Shown: positions 59,426 through 64,000 of the stretch, piece after piece
Layout of the letters: each line of letters starts with the position of its first letter
Numbering within the stretch: the stretch's first letter is position 1
Source: Sunxiuqinia elliptica
GTDB lineage: Bacteria; Bacteroidota; Bacteroidia; Bacteroidales; Prolixibacteraceae
Length of the DNA: 64,000 nt
Direction: 5' to 3'
NCBI RefSeq assembly: GCF_900113005.1
Contig: NZ_FONW01000001.1
Coordinates: 558,001 to 622,000, forward strand
The notes under the pieces: model-generated
Databases searched by the model: none
Told to the model about the DNA's origin: nothing
Seen by the model: only the letters and a program-made list of their open reading frames with translations
Made by a program: the position numbers and the translations under genes

Positions 59426-59579
59426 GCGTGAAGTTATAGTAGAGATGATATTCTGCTTTTTGCAAGCATTTGTTACAAAAAGATGAGGCTGTAATAAAAT
59501 TGCAACAATTGTTAATTTATTGTTTATTAGTGCTTTGTTGAGATTCTGTCTTTGTCTTTTTCAATGTAAAATCATGAAA
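59426..59579. other. Intergenic region left of the Pho-box repeats
   Basis: No gene seen. The divergent promoters of the CHRD gene and the phosphate operon must lie in this and the adjoining stretch; the sequence is very A/T rich. Confidence 0.5.
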
Positions 59580-59623
59580 TTAATCGTTTTGTAATAGTTT
59601 GTTAATCTACTTGTAATGTTTTA
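59580..59623 (+). promoter_or_regulatory. Candidate Pho box: four 11-bp direct repeats
   Basis: TTAAT or GTAAT occurs at 59580, 59591, 59602 and 59613: an exact 11-bp period, each followed by a T-rich half (consensus KTAATnnnnTK). PhoB/PhoP boxes are direct repeats with an 11-bp period, and the downstream genes are a phosphate operon. It lies 60 bp before the porin start. Confidence 0.6.
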
Positions 59624-59682
59624 GATCTTCATTTGCCAGTGAATTCTGTCAAAGGAGTTTAAGTTTTATCAATCTTAAGTAT

Positions 59683-60663
59683 ATGAAGAAAGGAAGTCTT
59701 TTGTTATTGGCAATGCTTTGTCTTGTCGTAACAGGTATGTCGCAGAGTAATGAGTTTAAACCAGGTGGGAAGCCGTTTATGAAAATCTTTAGTAATTATC
59801 ATGCCACATTTTCGGATGGAGAATCGGTTTCAGCTTTTGAACTCAACCGGCTTTACCTTGGGTATGAGTACAATTTCAGTGAAAAATTTTCAGCTAAAGC
59901 AAATTTGGATATTGGCGACCCGGGAGCAGGTAGTCTTGAAATGACTGCTTATGTGAAAAACGCTTATATGAAATACCAGGAGGACAAGTTTTCTGTCCAC
60001 TTTGGTTTAATTCCAACAACACAGTTTAAGGTTCAGGAGAAGGCTTGGGGATACCGATACATTGAGAAGTCCTTCCAGGATGCTTATAAGTTCAACTCCA
60101 GTGCTGACTTGGGAGTGAGCGTGGCTTATCGTTTTTCGGATCTGCTTAGCGCCGACCTTAGTTTTGTAAATGGAGAGGGCTACAAGCGTTTGCAGGCTGA
60201 CAGTACCTTCCGCACTGGTTTTGGAGTTACTTTAACACCTGATGATAAAGTGACGGGGCGGGTGTATTATGACTTTATTTCAAAGGAAGAAACCCAATCT
60301 TCACTAGCCGCTTTAATCAGCTATGTTGAAGATGAGTTCTCACTTGCTGCTGAATACAACTCGCAGTTTAATGTTGGTTTTAACGAAGACCGTACATTGA
60401 GTGGAACATCAATTTATGGGACATTGAAAGCTGCTTCAAAAGTGAAAGTGTATGCTCGATTCGATTACCTGACATCAAATACTTTAGATGGCGCCTCAAA
60501 TGATTGGAATGTGAGTCGCGATGGTCAACTCTACATCGCCGGGCTGGAATATGCTCCGGTGAAAGGTGTAAAGCTGGCTCCTAATTTCCGAGGATGGAAC
60601 CCGGCTGACGATAATCAGAAGTTTAGCACTTCGCTTTTTTTGAATTGCGAAATCAAATTTTAA
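59683..60663 (+). CDS. Outer-membrane porin of the phosphate operon
   Basis: 326 residues. Signal LLLLAMLCLVVTGMSQ, then strands typical of porins (FELNRLYLGYEYNFSEKFSAKANLDIG; VHFGLIPTTQFKVQEKAWGYRYIEKSFQD) to a C-terminal EIKF. The last residue is Phe, as in outer-membrane barrels. Sits 64 bp upstream of pstS, so it probably admits phosphate or phosphorylated compounds. Family knowledge: similar Bacteroidota porins precede pst genes. Confidence 0.85.
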   Translation: MKKGSLLLLAMLCLVVTGMSQSNEFKPGGKPFMKIFSNYHATFSDGESVSAFELNRLYLGYEYNFSEKFSAKANLDIGDPGAGSLEMTAYVKNAYMKYQEDKFSVHFGLIPTTQFKVQEKAWGYRYIEKSFQDAYKFNSSADLGVSVAYRFSDLLSADLSFVNGEGYKRLQADSTFRTGFGVTLTPDDKVTGRVYYDFISKEETQSSLAALISYVEDEFSLAAEYNSQFNVGFNEDRTLSGTSIYGTLKAASKVKVYARFDYLTSNTLDGASNDWNVSRDGQLYIAGLEYAPVKGVKLAPNFRGWNPADDNQKFSTSLFLNCEIKF

Positions 60664-60727
60664 CCTACGATAAAACAAACTCCTAAGACACGAATCGATT
60701 AAATCCAAATCTAGAAAACATAAAAAC

Positions 60728-61792
60728 ATGAAAGTAGTATTATCTTTTGTTCTGGCGGTTGTCTTGTTAAGTGCATGCCAGAATTCATCGAAAAAATCAA
60801 ATGACGCTGGCGCTGACAATGTAAGTCTGACAGCTGCAGGAGCAACCTTCCCAATGCCCTATTACAACTTGGTATTTAAAGATTATACCAAAGAAACAGA
60901 TGTGCTGGTGACTTACGGAGGAATTGGTTCTGGTGGCGGTATCCGGAGTTTGAAAGATAAAGTGGTAGACTTTGGAGCTACTGATGCTTTTTTAAGCGAT
61001 GCAAAATTGGCTGAAATGCCGGGAGATGTTGTTCACATTCCAACCTGTATTGGTGCTGTGGTTATTGCTTATAACCTTCCGGGAGTTGATGAATTGAAGC
61101 TTTCAGACAAACTGTTGGAGAAAATTTTCATGGGAGAGATTACCAATTGGAATGACCCTGCGTTGAAAAGCAATAACGAAGGCGTTAATTTACCTGACTT
61201 GGAAATCACTTTTGTTCACCGTTCTGACGGTAGTGGAACAACCCACATTTTCAGCGATTATATGAGCAAAGTAAGTAACAAATGGGCTGAAGAAGTTGGC
61301 GCAGGAAAATCGCTAAAATGGCCTGTTGGAATGGGTGCTAAAGGAAATCCCGGCGTAGCTGGAACCATCAGCCAAACTGAAGGTGCGATTGGCTACATTG
61401 GATCGGAATTTGCCTTTGCTCAAAAAATCCAAACTGCTAAAGTGCAGAACAGCAGTGGCGAATACATTGAGCCAAGCATTGCCAGCATCAGTGCTGCTGC
61501 ACAAGGCGAGATTCCTGCTGACACGCGGGTGATGCTAACTAACTCTTCAGATCCTGCTTCATACCCAATTAGCGGTTTTACCTGGATCATCCTGTATAAA
61601 GATCAGGCCTACGATGGTCGTTCACAAGCGCAGGCAAAAGGAACACTGGAGTTTTTGGATTGGCTGATCAGCGAAAAAGCACAGGGACAGGCTGAAAAAG
61701 TAAATTATGCGCCACTTCCTGAAGCAGCTGTAGCGAAAGCAAAAGCCATTTTGCGTAGCGTATCTTACGGAGGAGAGAAAATTTTAAATTAA
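60728..61792 (+). CDS. pstS: Phosphate-binding lipoprotein PstS
   Basis: 354 residues; lipobox LLSACQNS (Cys16). Phosphate-binding set: LTAAGATFPMPYY, GGIGSGGGIRSL, FGATDAFLS and HRSDGSGTTHIFSDY. It delivers Pi to the PstCA permease. Expressed as first transport gene of the pst operon, 25 bp before pstC. Confidence 0.96.
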   Translation: MKVVLSFVLAVVLLSACQNSSKKSNDAGADNVSLTAAGATFPMPYYNLVFKDYTKETDVLVTYGGIGSGGGIRSLKDKVVDFGATDAFLSDAKLAEMPGDVVHIPTCIGAVVIAYNLPGVDELKLSDKLLEKIFMGEITNWNDPALKSNNEGVNLPDLEITFVHRSDGSGTTHIFSDYMSKVSNKWAEEVGAGKSLKWPVGMGAKGNPGVAGTISQTEGAIGYIGSEFAFAQKIQTAKVQNSSGEYIEPSIASISAAAQGEIPADTRVMLTNSSDPASYPISGFTWIILYKDQAYDGRSQAQAKGTLEFLDWLISEKAQGQAEKVNYAPLPEAAVAKAKAILRSVSYGGEKILN

Positions 61793-61817
61793 TCCACTGA
61801 CCCCCACAACTGAAAAA

Positions 61818-62669
61818 ATGAATAGTGACAGAATCACCAAGCTCGTTTTATTTTCAGTTTCAATATTAATTCTGATGTTGGCTGCAGGGATGGTTTACTC
61901 CTTAGTCGGAGGATCCGTGCCTGCATTCAAAACATTTGGATTGAAGTTTATCGTTTCGGGAGAGTGGGATCCAACGGAAGGCCGCGAAAACTACGGTGCA
62001 TTACCTTTTATTGTGGGCACGCTGATGACCTCATTTGCAGCATTGATTCTTTGTTTGCCTTTGTCGTTTGCCACCTCACTGTTTTTAGGTGAATATTTTC
62101 GCGGAACGCGTGTTGCCCGTATTCTTGGGCTTTTGGTTGACTTGTTGGCAGGAATTCCATCCATTGTATATGGCTTGTGGGGCTTCTATGTCCTTCGTCC
62201 GGCAATGATCGAATTGGGCTTTGGCGGACGTGGTTTCGGGATTTTTACCGCCAGTTTAATTCTGGCTGTGATGATCATTCCTTATGCTACTTCGCTGAGT
62301 AACGAAATCATCAGCATGGTGCCAAACGACCTGAAGGAAGCTGCTTACTCGTTGGGAGCGACTCGCTTGGAAGTGATTTCGAGTGTTACCATTCCCAATG
62401 CCCGTTCGGGAATTGTTGCCGGGTATATCCTGGCATTTGGTCGGGCACTGGGCGAAACGATGGCTGTAACGATGCTTATTGGTAACACCAACTTGGTCCC
62501 CAGCAGTTTTTTCGATACGGGGAATACCATGGCGAGTGTCATTGCCAACCAGTTTGGCGAGGCCGATGGACTGAAACTAAGTTCCTTGATTGCCATTGGC
62601 TTGTTGTTGTTCCTAATTACTGGTATCATCAACGCTGTTGGAAAATTGATTATAAAAAAGATGAATTAA
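61818..62669 (+). CDS. pstC: Phosphate ABC transporter permease PstC
   Basis: 283 residues, six membrane helices. EAA loop KEAAYSLGATRLEVISSVTIPNARSGIVAG; GALPFIVGTL and DLLAGIPSIVYGLWGFYVL are typical of PstC. Forms the membrane channel with PstA; 7 bp before pstA. Confidence 0.96.
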   Translation: MNSDRITKLVLFSVSILILMLAAGMVYSLVGGSVPAFKTFGLKFIVSGEWDPTEGRENYGALPFIVGTLMTSFAALILCLPLSFATSLFLGEYFRGTRVARILGLLVDLLAGIPSIVYGLWGFYVLRPAMIELGFGGRGFGIFTASLILAVMIIPYATSLSNEIISMVPNDLKEAAYSLGATRLEVISSVTIPNARSGIVAGYILAFGRALGETMAVTMLIGNTNLVPSSFFDTGNTMASVIANQFGEADGLKLSSLIAIGLLLFLITGIINAVGKLIIKKMN

Positions 62670-62676
62670 GGCTGCT

Positions 62677-63564
62677 ATGGAGGCAATTCAAGCACTTAAA
62701 AATCAGGATCACTCGGGTAGAAGGCAATTGAAAGACAAACTGTTTTTTTACGGTATAATTGTTCTTTCACTCGTTACCATATCTCCAATTATCCTGATCA
62801 TATCGAAACTGGTGGTGGAAGGCTATCGGCAAATTAGCCTGGATTTTTTGATCCAAACCACTCCGGATACCTTTGAGGCCATGACGGCCGTGTCGAACGG
62901 AGAGAAGATTCCGGGCGGTATTGCGAATGGAATTGTAGGAACGTTATTAATGGTTGTGCTGGCTTCAGCAATGGCTATTCCAATTGGTATTCTGACAGGA
63001 ATTTTTCTGTATGAGAATCAAGGTAAGTTTATGGCCAACCTGACCCGGAATATTTCGGATATTTTGCAGGGAATACCTTCGATTGTGTTGGGTTTGATTT
63101 CGTACCTCTGGGTAGTGAAGCATGTAACCAGCGGATTTTCGGCTTTGGCCGGTAGCGTTTCGTTGGCGATTATGATGTTGCCTATGATTGTGCGATCCAC
63201 CGAGGAAACATTGAAAATGATTCCACAAACACTGAAAGAGGCGGCATTGGCTTTAGGAGTTCCGTATCATAAAGTGATTTTACGGGTATTGGTTCCAACA
63301 GGCTTTAGTGGTTTACTCACGGGTATTTTGCTGGGTATTTCGCGTATTTTGGGCGAAACAGCACCTTTGCTGTTAACAGCTTTAGGAAGCTCAGTGATTA
63401 GTTTGGATATCACCAAGCCAACCAGTGCAATTCCGCTTTTGATCTGGGAGTTCTACAACGATCCCAACATGGTGGATCTAATTTGGAGCTCCTCTTTATT
63501 GCTGATGGCCATTGTGTTAATTTTGAATATTGTATCGAAGCAGATTGCAGCCAAAAGAAAATAG
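62677..63564 (+). CDS. pstA: Phosphate ABC transporter permease PstA
   Basis: 295 residues, six membrane helices. GGIANGIVGTLLMV, DILQGIPSIVLGLISYLWVV and the EAA loop KEAALALGVPYHKVILRVLVPTG identify PstA. Three bases separate its stop from the pstB start. Confidence 0.96.
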   Translation: MEAIQALKNQDHSGRRQLKDKLFFYGIIVLSLVTISPIILIISKLVVEGYRQISLDFLIQTTPDTFEAMTAVSNGEKIPGGIANGIVGTLLMVVLASAMAIPIGILTGIFLYENQGKFMANLTRNISDILQGIPSIVLGLISYLWVVKHVTSGFSALAGSVSLAIMMLPMIVRSTEETLKMIPQTLKEAALALGVPYHKVILRVLVPTGFSGLLTGILLGISRILGETAPLLLTALGSSVISLDITKPTSAIPLLIWEFYNDPNMVDLIWSSSLLLMAIVLILNIVSKQIAAKRK

Positions 63565-63567
63565 AAA

Positions 63568-64000
63568 ATGACAAACTCGATTGCTGAAGTAAAAAAACCC
63601 ATTCTTTCGATCAAGGATTTATCGATCGCATATGATAAGCACTATGCGGTGAAAAACGTATCGGTTGAGATTAAAAAGAATACGGTTACAGCTATAATGG
63701 GGCCTTCTGGATGTGGAAAAAGTACCTTGCTCCGGGCATTGAACCGGATGCACGAACTGTACGAGAACATCACCACAGAAGGGGAGGCTTTACTGAATGG
63801 GCAGAATATCTACGATATATCTCCCATCAAACTGAGGAGGCACATGGGAATGGTTTTTCAACGTCCCAATCCCTTTCCAACCATGAGTATTTACGACAAC
63901 GTGATTGCCGGTTATAAACTGAATGGTATTCGGACTAAGAAGAAGGAGCGAGATGAAATTGTAGAGCGGTCTTTGCGCGATGTAGCCCTTTGGGATGAGG
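63568..64000 (+). CDS. pstB: Phosphate ABC transporter ATPase PstB, 3' truncated by window edge
   Basis: ATG at 63568; 144 codons remain before the edge. Walker A GPSGCGKST, then LLRALNRMHELYE and the Q-loop HMGMVFQRPNPFPTMSIYDNV, which is the PstB-specific pattern. Couples ATP hydrolysis to Pi import. phoU, often next, would lie beyond the window. Confidence 0.96.
   Translation, partial: MTNSIAEVKKPILSIKDLSIAYDKHYAVKNVSVEIKKNTVTAIMGPSGCGKSTLLRALNRMHELYENITTEGEALLNGQNIYDISPIKLRRHMGMVFQRPNPFPTMSIYDNVIAGYKLNGIRTKKKERDEIVERSLRDVALWDE

Noticed and set aside
1-64000. tRNA, rRNA, CRISPR arrays, insertion sequences and prophage genes
   Set aside because: Intergenic gaps were read and no cloverleaf, array or transposase/integrase-like frame was recognised. 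A dedicated tRNA scan was not possible here.

Overview
The window looks like a chromosomal segment of a Bacteroidota bacterium, probably from the Marinilabiliales/Prolixibacteraceae side of the phylum. The placement is inferred from gene content, not from a marker-gene tree. The signs are a SusC/SusD pair under ECF-sigma/FecR control, a type IX secretion C-terminal domain on an M1 peptidase, DUF3078, DUF5777 and HU-CCDC81/SPOR proteins, many lipoproteins, promoters of the TTG/TAnnTTTG type, and weak Shine-Dalgarno sequences. Coding is dense on both strands. I saw no rRNA, recognisable tRNA, CRISPR array, transposase or phage gene.

Layout. 0-9.6 kb is housekeeping: a lipid kinase fragment, inositol-phosphatase-like and kinase-like enzymes, HAD and DJ-1 proteins, pheS, an operon of three cyclophilins (one fused to a dead trypsin-like domain), a GNAT enzyme, and an acyl-carrier-like protein lacking the phosphopantetheine serine. 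9.7-19.8 kb is a glycan or glycolipid utilisation locus: two ECF sigma factors, FecR, SusC with an STN domain, SusD, a PKD lipoprotein and an endoglycoceramidase-like GH5 lipoprotein. 20-31 kb holds MscS, DUF3078, a candidate small RNA, small S4, MmcQ and YraN proteins, a CusCBA/Czc-type metal efflux operon and an LD-carboxypeptidase. 30.7-37 kb carries tryptophanase, a secreted lipase, a folM-folX-folK pterin cluster, a universal stress protein and riboflavin synthase. 37-42 kb carries an M1 peptidase, rmlB and a sulfatase.

42.3-47.6 kb is the most unusual part. It is an AT-rich island with an 11-bp tandem repeat, a frameshifted HlyD-type fusion protein, a C39-peptidase ABC exporter, a small HTH protein, three tiny double-glycine-leader peptides absent from ordinary ORF calls, and CPBP membrane proteases. 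The three predicted mature peptides are all 29 residues long and carry GxxxG motifs. This looks like a class II/IIb-like bacteriocin or signalling-peptide system.

48.5-64 kb: galE, a cell-envelope HU/SPOR protein, trpS, and a TrpB2-type synthase preceded by a leader peptide with Trp-His-Trp and a strong intrinsic terminator (a probable attenuator). Then come a SIMPL protein, an ECF sigma factor with a dual-membrane (Dma-like) anti-sigma/beta-barrel protein, a DUF5777/YceI/cytochrome c/CHRD cluster, and a porin-pstS-pstC-pstA-pstB phosphate operon. The porin is preceded by four direct repeats with an exact 11-bp period, a likely Pho box. The window cuts the first gene (lipid kinase) and the last (pstB).
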